From the NCBI RefSeq assembly GCF_000485595.1, contig NW_014577601.1:124840-167737 (forward strand): 42,898 bases of DNA, written 5' to 3'. The stretch comes from Priapulus caudatus (taxonomy: Eukaryota > Priapulida > Priapulimorpha > Priapulimorphida > Priapulidae). Position numbers and translations under genes: made by a program. The notes beneath the pieces are model-generated. The model was not told the origin of the DNA and searched no databases. It saw only the letters and a program-made list of their open reading frames with translations. This document shows positions 1 through 8,985 of the stretch, in pieces. Numbering within the stretch: the stretch's first letter is position 1; each line of letters starts with the position of its first letter.

Positions 1-475
1 GGTCAACAGTAGGGTTGCTTGGTCTACAGTAGGGCTGCTAGGTCAACAACAGGGCTGTTATGCCAACACTAGTGCTGCTATGTCAACACTAGGGCGGCTA
101 TGTCAACACTGGGGCTACTAGGTCACCAGTAGGGTTGCTTGGTCCACAGTAGAGCTGCTAGGTCAACAACAGGGCTGTGAGGTCAACAGTAGGGCAGTTA
201 GGTTAACAGTAGGGCTGCTGGATCAACCGTAGGGTTATTTATTCAACAGCTAGGCTGCTAAGTCAACAGTAGGGCAGTTAGGTCAACGGTATGGCTGCTA
301 GGCCAACACTAGGGCTCCTAGGTCAAGAACAGGGATGTGAGGTCAGCAGTTATGTCAACAGCAGGGCTGGTAGGTCAACACTAGGGCTCCTAGGTCAAGA
401 ACAGGGATGTGAGGTCAGCAGTTATGTCAACAGCAGGGCTGGTAGGTCAACACTGGGGCTGGTAGGTCATGCCTA
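1..475. repeat. 20-bp minisatellite, array A
   Basis: The stretch is built from degenerate copies of a unit close to GGTCAACAGTAGGGCTGCTA. Frequent variants are GGTCAACAACAGGGCTGTGA and ATGCCAACACTAGTGCTGCT. The window opens inside the array, so its left end is not seen. A longer 60-70 bp higher-order block, containing AGGTCAGCAGTTATGTCAAC, is repeated near the right end and gives a repetitive open frame at 291-521 that is not a gene. Related arrays lie at 2080-2575, 14665-15540 and 17175-17640. Confidence 0.95.
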
Positions 476-875
476 CAATAACATAAACCACCACATCCGA
501 TACCTCTCAAGGCCTACCTAACAACGACACATTCGATCAAAATTCAAAACGGCGATTCCGTTGTGTGTGTTGGGAGGGGTGTTAAACAACGATTCGGGGA
601 ATTCGAGACGAAACCTAGGTGCGGTTCCACTATGCGCAACATATACCCGTGACACGATACACGCAAGTTTAAGTAAACATTGTAAGCGCCCACGTCGATT
701 ACCAGTAGAACACGGTGGGTCACATGTTCTCCACACCCGCCGTTTTTTGGCCAAAGCGCGAGGACCGACGACGCATTGCTCGCTGCTGCTGACACTACTT
801 CCACTCCACCTACTGACTTCACCTACACTTTTATAAGTGTATCGCCTATACACCTATCACTCTACTCGCATCGCG

Positions 876-1590
876 AAATGCACATTCGCTCTTGCGTAGT
901 TTTTCAAAGTAATAAATGTGTGTTTTCAGACGAAAAACTCCCTTTCCAGTGTGATTCACATTATGAAATTTCAAGGTGCAAATATTCTTTCTGAAAGACA
1001 CTATTTTTGAAATGCGTCGTGTTACCATACATTATTTGTGTCCGAGTCTTGAGTGTTTCCTACTATGCTGCTTTGCTGTGGAATAATTTAGAATATGTAA
1101 GGCGTGACAAACGGCACGATGTAAAGAAGGACCATGTGATTCAATACAAAATCGATATATACAGTATAAGACTCTCTGATTAAATCACCAGCCCACCATG
1201 TCAATGTACATAAAACATTCCCCTGCTGTTTCCGCTAACAGTAGCAGTGCTTCGACCACCTACACTTCCACTCTATCACCACCTCCATCCTGTTAAAACT
1301 TTAATACTCACTGGTTTCCATTCATTCGCTTGCACACGGCAAATAATACTGTAGTATGGGTCTCCTGGAACAGTCAGGCCATTTCCTTCTAAAGTCTAAC
1401 GCAAGCCCTTGGTATGGAGGCCTGATACCCACCACAATATCAATTATCAAACACAGTTTTGTACAAATTTCCTCAAAGTGGACCTCTTCACTCTGACCTT
1501 CAGAAAGTATTCAGAGGTTTCCGAGTGGACAACTATTGGGGGAGGACAACTATGCCTAGCAAAAACTAATTGGTTCTTCCAGTCAAATGA
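876..1590. repeat. Dispersed module, unit 1
   Basis: This 0.7-kb module starts near GAAATGCACATTCGCTC and ends near GGTTCTTCCAGTCAAATG. It recurs at 2585-3360 and in the noisy copy at about 15951-16680 and 17643-18420. Each module lies to the right of a 20-bp minisatellite array. No coding potential is apparent, and it may be part of a larger satellite-like or transposon-derived unit that I do not recognise. Confidence 0.85.
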
Positions 1591-1593
1591 CTG

Positions 1594-1785
1594 AAATTTC
1601 CACACTCAATTAGCATTGTTCGCTTGATTGTTCGCTTGGACGCATTGTATTTTTTTCTCAGCTCGCAGCTCGCATAGAGGCATGTCCAAGAACTGATCGA
1701 TCAAACGTCGCGTGAACGCTCTCTTCAACGACGCTCCGTGTCCAAGCGAACAATCAAGAACAATGCGAATTGAGTGTGGAAATTT
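1594..1785. mobile_element. Foldback inverted-repeat element
   Basis: The arms at about 1594-1641 and 1740-1785 are reverse complements over about 45 bp with few mismatches, both outer ends reading AAATTTCCACACTCAATT. The middle is about 98 bp. No clean target-site duplication was seen. The unit-2 module at 2585-3360 diverges at the corresponding point, so the element may mark an insertion or a module boundary. A second short palindrome, CTTCCACACGTGGAAG, follows at about 1815-1830. Confidence 0.7.
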
Positions 1786-1929
1786 ACACAGCCACTCCGC
1801 ACACGCTGTTCAATCTTCCACACGTGGAAGAAATTATCAAACACGTGTGATATTTTCCACACGACGCAGATCGAGGTATTTTGCATACGCACACGCTGTG
1901 GAACTTGCTGCGCCATCATCCACGTGGCC

Positions 1930-2120
1930 ACCATCACGGCTGGGAAACTTAAAGCCACGCAAAATCACGTGTTTACACAACCTAGGACACCATCACTGAT
2001 GGATTGCGAGCAGAAGACTCCGTGCCCCGTTCCTGAGCCGTGTCGAATCCCATCCCAGATTAGGAGTAGGATCAATCAGTAGGGCTACTGGGCCAAACGT
2101 ACAGCTGTGAGACCAACAGT
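1930..2120. repeat. Array-leader segment
   Basis: This non-coding stretch, beginning ATCACGGCTGGGAAACTT and containing GGACACCATCACTGATG, leads into array B. The same leader appears at 14521-14715 before array C and at about 17035-17215 before array D. This shows that leader, array and module form one higher-order repeat. Confidence 0.8.
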
Positions 2121-2575
2121 AATTAAGGCTGCTAGGTCAACACTCACTCAACAGTAGGGTTGCTTGGTCCATAGTAGGGCTGCTAGGTCAACAACAGGGC
2201 TGTGAGGTCAACAACAGGGCTGCTATGCCAACACTAGGGCTGCTATGTCAACACTAGGGCTGCTAGGCCCACAGTAGGGCTGCTAGGTCAACAACAGGGC
2301 TGTGAGGTCAACAGTAGGGCAGTTAGGTCAACAGTAGGGTTGCTAGGTCAACAGTAGGGCTGCTGGATCAACCGTAGGGTTATTGATTCAACAGCTAGGC
2401 TGCTAAGTCAACAGTATGGCTGCAAGGCCAACACTAGGGCTACTAGGTCAAGAACAGGGCTGTGAGGTCAGCAGTTATGTCAATGGTATGGCTGCTATGC
2501 CTACACTAGGGCTCCTAGGTCAAGAACAGGGCTGTGAGGTCAGCAGTTATGTCAACAGCAGGGCTGATAGGTCTG
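2080..2575. repeat. 20-bp minisatellite, array B
   Basis: The array has the same degenerate unit as array A (GGTCAACAGTAGGGCTGCTA) and the same larger block with AGGTCAGCAGTTATGTCAA near its right end. It passes directly into the unit-2 module at about 2585. The short open frame at 2416-2619 is a translation of the repeat. Confidence 0.95.
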
Positions 2576-2584
2576 GCTGCCTAG

Positions 2585-3360
2585 CATCACGAAATGCACA
2601 TTCGCTCAAGATTGCGTAATTTTTCAAAGTAGTAAATGGGGGTTTTCAGACCAAAAACTCCCTTTCCAGTGAGATTCACATTTATGAAATTTCATGGTGC
2701 AAACATTCTTTCTGAAAGGCATTATTTTTTAAATGCGTCATGTTACCATACATTATTTGTGTCCGAGTCTTGAGGGTTTCCTACTATGATGCTTTGCTGC
2801 GGAATAATTTAGAATATGTAAGGCATGACAAACGGCACGATGTAAGGAAGGACCATGTGATTCAATACAAATGCGATATATATTATATATGCGATATTCA
2901 ATGCGATATTCAATACATATGCGTATATATACAGTATAATACTATCTGATGAAATCACCAGCCCACCATGTCATTGTACATAAAACATTCCCCTGCTGTT
3001 TCCGCTAACAGCTTACTTAGCAGTGCTCCGACCACCTACACTTCCACTCTATCACCACCTCCATCCTGTTAACTTTAATACTCACTGGTTTCCATTCATT
3101 CGCTTGCACACGGCAAATAATACTGTAGTATGGGTCTACTGGAATAGTCGGGCCATTTCCTTCTAAAGTCTAACGCAAGCCCTTGGTATGGGGGCCTCAT
3201 ACCCACAACAATATCAATTATCAAACACGGGTTTGGTACAAATTTCCTCAAAGTGGACCTCTTCACTCTGACCTTCAGAACGTATTCAGAGGTTTTATAG
3301 AGTTATTTCCGAGTGGACAACTATGCCTAGCAAAAACTAATTGGTTCTTCCAGTCAAATG
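2585..3360. repeat. Dispersed module, unit 2
   Basis: The segment is a diverged direct copy of 876-1590, sharing for example GGAATAATTTAGAATATGTA and CAAAGTGGACCTCTTCACTC. It contains a small local expansion of GATATTCAATGC-like words at about 2873-2930 that is not in unit 1. No gene was recognised in it. Confidence 0.85.
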
Positions 3361-3429
3361 GCCTTTGTGTCACTGATGCCAACAGTATGCGAAGATCAGT
3401 CATGCCTAACAAAATCTGAATGGTCTATT

Positions 3430-3605
3430 ATATTTCAGTAAATGGATGGGTAGATGGCTGCATGGATGGCTGACTGGATGTGTGGGTGGTTAAATGAATG
3501 GATGAATAGGAATGTGGATTGATGGATGGACAGATGGACGGATGGATAGATGGGTGGGTGGATGGATGGACAGACGGACGGATGGATAGATGGGACAGAT
3601 AGATG
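3430..3605. repeat. Degenerate (TGGA)n microsatellite
   Basis: The tract consists of ATGGATGG, ATAGATGG and ACAGATGG words, an imperfect GATG/TGGA tetranucleotide repeat. It lies in what would be the first intron of the minus-strand kinase gene. It gives spurious open frames on both strands. Confidence 0.9.
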
Positions 3606-3659
3606 GACTGACATATATAGGGCCATAACGCAAAGACGGCCCTTCACTAGAAACCCATA

Positions 3660-4215
3660 CCATATGGTCCCTCACGACGTCCCCACAACACAGAGACCTC
3701 TCCACGACTCCCACAACCCCCACAGAACTCCCAACAACCCTCACAGACCTCCACACGATCTACAGACCTCCACACGAACTACAGACCTCCGCACAATCGC
3801 CACACACCTCTGCACAACCCCAACAGACCTCCCTACAACCCCAACAGACATGCCCAGAACCCTCACAGACCTCCCCACAACGTCCACAAACCCCCCTGCA
3901 ATCCACAGACCTCCCCGCAACCCCCACAGACCTCACCATAAACCCCATAGATCTCCCTACAACCTCCACACAATCCACAAACCTCCCCACAATCCCCCCA
4001 GACCTCCCCACGACCCCCACAGACCTCCCCACAACCTTCACAGACCTCCCCACATCCTTCACAGAACTCCCTACAACCCCCCACAGACCTCCCCACAACC
4101 TCCACAGAACTCCCTACAACCCCCACAGACCGCCCCACAACCCCCACAGACCTCCCCACAATCCACATACCTCCCTACCATCCATAAACCTCCCCAGGAC
4201 CTTGCTACGACCTCA
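3660..4215. repeat. 21-bp minisatellite in CDC42BP intron 1
   Basis: The unit is close to CCACAGACCTCCCCACAACC with a period of about 21 bp, so each frame reads as a 7-residue repeat and long false open frames arise (3550-4506 plus and several on minus). In the sense of the kinase gene the array is G-rich, with runs such as GTGGGGAGG and TGTGGGGG, and it begins about 55-100 nt after the splice donor of exon 1. Confidence 0.92.
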
Positions 4216-4270
4216 CCACGCCCTCCCTGCGACCCAACACCCCGCCCCCCGCGGCCACCCCGCGACTCAC

Positions 4271-4448
4271 CGAACTCGACGAACTCGGAGACGCTTTTCT
4301 CGCGGCGCAGCGTCGACCCGCAGCACTCGTCGTGTAGCACGACGAGCACATCGAGCAGCGTCTCGAGGCTGAGCGCCTCGCCGTTGCTCAGCTGCGGCCC
4401 CGCGAGCCACAGATGCTCCAGCTTGCGGAGCCGCACCTCGGCCGACAT
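4271..4448 (-). CDS. CDC42BP: First coding exon, CDC42-binding protein kinase (MRCK)
   Basis: The exon encodes 59 residues plus one base of the next codon. It starts [13 protein letters not shown] and contains ETLLD, HDEC and LRREK in the spacing of the human MRCK amino terminus, with no gap by eye. This is the N-terminal helical region before the kinase domain of MRCK/Genghis Khan, a cytosolic Ser/Thr kinase that acts with CDC42 on actomyosin. The exon ends at GAGTTCG followed by GTGAGTCGCG, a strong donor with phase-1 splicing. I chose the ATG at 4448 because family members start MSxEVRLR; an in-frame ATG lies three codons upstream at 4457. DMPK begins similarly but lacks the DEC and LRREK match. 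The remaining exons are not in the window and must lie to the left. Confidence 0.85.
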
Positions 4449-4500
4449 CGACCCCATCGCGAACCTCACGCAGAAATCTCCCGGGCTTCTTTCGAGCACG

Positions 4501-4767
4501 CGCTAGCAGCGTTCTCTTACGACGGGCGGCGTTATGTGGTGGCGGGCGTTCGCCGATCGGACATCGTCCGGCGATTCCGCCCTCGCTCGCGCTAGCGTCC
4601 TCTTGTCGTCCGCGGGACGGCGTTATGTGGTGGCGGGCGCTCGCCGATCGGGCATCGTCCGGCAGTAACCCCTCGCTCGCGCTAGCGTTCTCTTGTCGTC
4701 GGCGTTACGTGGCGGAGCTATCGTTGGGTAGCGTTCTGTGATCGTGCATCGTCCGGCGGTTGCTGCG
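4501..4767. promoter_or_regulatory. Three 90-bp tandem repeats upstream of CDC42BP
   Basis: Three consecutive units begin with CGCTAGC at 4501, 4590 and 4680. Each has a GTGGCGG core and a CATCGTCCGGC tail; units 1 and 2 also share GTTATGTGGTGGCGGGCG and CGCCGATCGG, while unit 3 is more diverged in the middle. The block lies about 50-320 bp upstream of the kinase start codon and is CpG-rich, so it probably belongs to the promoter or 5' UTR. A regulatory role is inferred from position only. The noisy copy lies at about 19515-19800. Confidence 0.75.
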
Positions 4768-6026
4768 GCGAGAGCACGGTGGCTGCGGAGGATGAAAACG
4801 AGAGCGGTGAACGAGAACAACAACGTTGTTATCTTTATGATTGTTGATCATTAGACAAACAACAGCTTTATTATATTACAGCGTTGTTATATTTTTGATT
4901 GTTGATCGTTAGCGACGAAAATTAATGACAAACAGCTCTACAAATACGGACGCGAGTCGTCCACCCTCGCCGGCATATTCTGCCGAGCACAACGCCGCGG
5001 GGATGGCGTGGAAAGTAAACACAACAAAATGTGACGGCTGCGAATGACTTTGATCATTCTGATTGCATCAATACTTAAAATAATCGTGTTATCCGTCAAC
5101 TCATAACCCTTATTACGACTAACGGCTCCTACTGCAATGACGTAGCTTTCTGTTCATGCATGATCTAACATCCTGCCAATGTTGATGAAATCAACAACTG
5201 ATTAATGACCTTGGTACAGTCAGACATGCAGATTTAATCCTAGGTTAATCATTTGCAGTGTAATCAGGTTCATTTTCAGGCCCACCCAGCATATCATCGG
5301 AGCCAATCGTACTTTAGGCCCCAGGCCGATTTGTAATAAGGACTTAGAATTAAGTTAGGATTAGAGTGCTGATCAATGATCACGATTTACGTACAAAGGT
5401 AACCGAACCGACATGGAGTAGTACTGTAGAGCGGGGTTCCATAGACTATTCAGGCCTGCACTTCACACATCTATTACTCCACTACTAGACCAGGACCGCC
5501 TAGAGTTCCGGGGACCCGAGAACAGCAACCACCTAATTACTATTCTCATACATTTCGATCTGACTATGCCGACCATCCCAGCACACATTTTTCGAGCGAC
5601 AACCACATGTCTGATTTACAATGTAAAAGATTAATTGACAAAATTCCCCCAGAGCAACCTAAAACAATCAACTGTAGAAAGAGAACAGAACTTAACTCAC
5701 AGTCTCAATACCATCCAACAATACAGTCACAACCGACAACTCAAAATTCCAGGACGCATCAACGATTGTGACATCTCCAATCTCCATGCAACAACATGGG
5801 TCGCACATTGTTCACAACCAAGACTATGACCAGTACGGCCACAGTATACCCTACATCCCGCAGTGCTAGGGGTTCAGAATAGTACTAGTTAATGTTTTAG
5901 GTAATGCTGATTTTCGGCGATACTGAACTCCTATGGCACAAGCGTAGTACGCAGAGATCGCCCTCCATTTTTACCAAATTACCTATAGGGGGATTAGGCC
6001 TTGAGCAGCATTACACATCACACCCA
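4768..6026. other. No gene recognised
   Basis: The CpG-rich part fades near 4800. A diverged direct repeat follows, with GTTGTTATxTTTxTGATTGTTGATC at 4824 and 4884, each copy ending near GACAAACA.CAGCT or GACAAACAGCT. A stop-free stretch of 70 codons at 5422-5634 has no start or recognisable domain. I see no further structure. Confidence 0.6.
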
Positions 6027-6625
6027 TGGTCCTGTTATGTTATGTTATGTTCTCGTACTTGTCCGTGTCCAATGCACTGGATATAGTGACAAGGTAGTAA
6101 GTGCCTTCAGGGATAACCCAATATACAAACAACAGGTGCATAATAATGAGTGTGATGCTAATAGGTGTCTTTCTTAAAGTGGGTTTGCGTGCATGTGAGA
6201 GTGAAGCCTCGACTTGAAAGTGTCAACATCAGTTGTTTCTACAACACCCATAGGTAGGTTGTTCCAGATTGGAATCATCCAGGGGAAAAAGAGAACTTAA
6301 ATACGTTGTTGTTGCAGTACAAGTGCCGAAATTTGTGTTTTTTTCCGATCTGGTACCTGACACCCCAGGTGTCAGATATCTATTCGCCAGTAGTGCTATG
6401 AGGTGGTTTACAACCTTATAAGTTATACATCACGACACTCGAGTTGAAGCGTCTACGATACATAAGTTGCTGCCACCCAAGTTGCTCCTTAAAAGCTGAC
6501 GTGCCATAGGTGTTGGTAACAAATCTTGCAGATCTGTTTTGTATCATTTCTAGCTTGTGTTTATATTTCACTTGGTCTGGGTCCCACACTGAGTGATGAG
6601 CAGTAATCCAGGCTTGGTAGTTCAT
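6027..6625 (-). mobile_element. 3' end of a decayed non-LTR retrotransposon
   Basis: On the minus strand, 6416-6625 encodes a peptide with VWDPDQ, KLEMIQNRSARFV and LGWQQL, the pattern typical of the end of the reverse transcriptase ORF in CR1/L2/Jockey-type elements. After a frame change the conserved tail IPIWNNLPMGVVE continues, then a stop near 6175, a short 3' UTR and an ACATAACATAACATAAC tail at about 6033-6050. At least two frame shifts are needed to read through, so the copy is inactive. No catalytic reverse transcriptase core is visible upstream, so it is 5'-truncated. Confidence 0.8.
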
Positions 6626-7449
6626 AAGTTTTGTAAACTGTCCTAACCCTCTACGGCTCTACCCGAATGAGGCAACCCTAAGCTACCTCATCTCACCTCG
6701 ATCATGCAGGTATGAGATTCTGTACATACACGATAGGGGTATGAGGGTAGTTCAGGCCCTAAGTACTTGATCTGTGGAACCATCTAGTACTGGTAAATTT
6801 TAGATTTCGTCTATGCACATGACGTCATAGGGTACTACAGTGCATTTGCAGATATCACGATTTGACATGGGACTCTCTCGGCATTTTCTTACAACTTCAG
6901 TAAAGGATAAATATGCAGTTAAACGGCAGTGTTCATGCCTCTGTATAACTTCACAACGCAGTATTACTGATAACATGCAATGACGCATTATATAGTCCGT
7001 CTGTTCACAGGGAGTCTATGTATAATGCAGCGACTAGCGTTTCCTGACACTGACACAGAGGAAAGGAACGGACAGTCACTGACACTGAATCAGTGCTTGA
7101 TACACAACCCCAACGCTAGACCACGTAAAGGATTATGCCTATTTACACTATTATAATCGATACATACGTGCACATGTGATATCCACGTTGCTACATAACG
7201 TTCGTCACCGTTCACACTCCTAATAACACACGAGAAAAGATCTTTCACGAAATGCAGGTAAATTTTACTGAGGAAGATGGCGCTCGCGCTGCATCACGGG
7301 ATGGGTTGTTGGTGTGAGGGTCAGCTTACTCGCGCCATCTGTAGTCAACAATTTCTGAAATTCACAAGTATCTCAGTGTAGGATATCTGTACAACTGTGG
7401 TTGGCTATCGTACTCAGAAACCGGCGTACTACCGTACTAATGTACATGT
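6626..7449. other. No gene recognised
   Basis: This is unique-looking DNA of ordinary composition. AAGATGGCGCTCGCGCTG at about 7275 resembles a YY1-type AAGATGGCG word, but there is no start-associated exon next to it. Nothing else stands out. Confidence 0.5.
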
Positions 7450-7750
7450 ACATTACCGTAGTAATGTAAATGAGAATTTGGCTGCTCGCGTTTCTAGTCG
7501 CCGCCGCTAGTCAAGATTTTTTCGGCCGAACTTACGCGTTCAAAATAGGCAGGGGTATGCTCGGAAGATGTGCATGCTAAAAGCCTAGCTAAACGTTCCA
7601 CTTCGGCCGCAGCATCCCGCCACAACTCTTTCCCTATGCTAATGTACATGGGAATGGCGCTCGCGTCGCTGTTTGCGGTTGCCAGCCAAGATTATTTTCT
7701 TCGGCCGAACTTACGCACTCAAAATAAGCAGGAGTAAGCTCGGGAGAGAT
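7450..7750. repeat. Diverged tandem duplication
   Basis: Two halves of about 170 bp share GTAATGTA or CTAATGTACATG, a GCTCGCGT word, TCAAGATT or CCAAGATT, then TTCGGCCGAACTTACGC and a CAAAATA.GCAGG tail ending near GCTCGG. The shared TTCGGCCGAA core is a perfect 10-bp palindrome. Function is unknown. Confidence 0.7.
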
Positions 7751-7994
7751 ATTTATGGTTATATCCGATATAACAAACACTTTAAGTCATGAAATGATAT
7801 TACGAATTTAACGCAGAAAGTGCACAATGACGACTAAATTTATATGAAAATGTCTATTCCAATTTAAAATGTCTACTTTTCCTGGATTGACCTATAACGT
7901 AACATGTGGCAAAATGCATGTTCGCGCGTCCCAAGTTTATTAAAAAAATTAAAAATCTAAACTCGAACATAATTGAGTTTTAACTGTGATACGA

Positions 7995-8159
7995 CAGGGC
8001 CGGTTCCAGGGCTGAGGCTAGACAGTATTTTTCCAGATTTAAAGGGCACTTCGCCCAAAAAGGGCACACCACCCCACAGTGAGCGCAAAATTTCGAAGGG
8101 CACTTTGAAATCTAGACCGTATTTCCCAATACGGCAAATACGGTCTGAATCCGCCCCTG
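7995..8159. mobile_element. 165-bp inverted-repeat element (MITE-like)
   Basis: The left end reads CAGGGCCGGTTCCAG and the right end is the reverse complement of CAGGGGCGGATTCAG. The flanks carry an exact 5-bp direct repeat TACGA at 7990-7994 and 8160-8164. There is no coding capacity, so this would be a non-autonomous DNA transposon. Ends of the CAGGGGCGGAT type occur in several DNA transposon superfamilies, so I do not assign one. The noisy copy is at about 23136-23301. Confidence 0.75.
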
Positions 8160-8756
8160 TACGACGTCCCTATGTTATTTTCCCGAGTTTGTACGAAAAC
8201 TGTAGCATATAGGATAAGACGAACGTTCGCATATGCCTATTACATACAAAAAGAAATAATATATATATATATATAATAGTGGAGACGATTATCCCACCTT
8301 CGGTTATCCGGTGTTCCGTTTTATCCGATATAGTCAATCCGCGTGCTATATATGTGTACTGTACGTAGAGTGTTGAACTGCCAGGTATTAGCCACTTATC
8401 CTATAGTACTACTACTTATTGCTATTCAGCTCAATATGACGTTATGCTTTGTCTCTGAGCGCATCATGTACCGTCATCGATATACGACGTAGGTTCGTTT
8501 GCGTAGCTGCGCTAGCGTAGTGATTTTTTTATACTGTACGTATATACTGCAATTATTTTAATTATTTATATAAAAATATCAATAACCAATTTTTAACCAA
8601 TAACTAGCACGATAGTTCGTACTGCATTATTTTAAATAATAATTGTAGAATGGTTATAAACCAGATTTCATACTTTTACTACACTCCCATTTAATCTGTG
8701 CATTGTCTCCAATTTAATCACCTTATCTATTTATCGCATTATCCGATATTTTGTAT
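8160..8756. other. AT-rich, no gene recognised
   Basis: The region contains a short (AT)n run at about 8260-8275 and AT-rich sequence at 8560-8660. No coding or structural feature was recognised. Confidence 0.5.
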
Positions 8757-8985
8757 GTGTATGCGCGCGCGCGCGTGTATGTATGCATGCATGCATGCAT
8801 GCATGCATGCATGTATGTATGTATGTATGTATGTATGTATGTATGTATGTATGTATGTATGTATGTATGTATGTATGTATGTATGTATGTATGTATGTAT
8901 GTATTTATGTATGTATGTATGTATGTATGTATGTATGTATGTATGTATGTATGTATGATTGTATGTGTGTGTGTGTGTGTATGTG
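8757..8985. repeat. Compound CG/ATGC/ATGT/TG microsatellite
   Basis: The order is a (CG)n core at 8763-8775, (ATGC)n at about 8783-8811, a long (ATGT)n to about 8955 and (TG)n to about 8985. Open frames across it on both strands (CMYVCMYV, HTYIHTYI) are artefacts. The corresponding tract in the noisy copy runs into the assembly gap. Confidence 0.98.

Noticed and set aside
1-475. Regular 20-bp repeats as a possible CRISPR array
   Set aside because: The units are contiguous with no unique spacers, and the genome is eukaryotic.
3550-4506. 318-residue plus-strand open frame
   Set aside because: It is a translation of the TGGA and 21-bp repeats and then reads antisense through the real kinase exon.
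5422-5634. Stop-free stretch of 70 codons with PLLDQDRLEF
   Set aside because: It has no start and no recognised domain. The length is possible by chance, and the noisy copy cannot be used as evidence of conservation.
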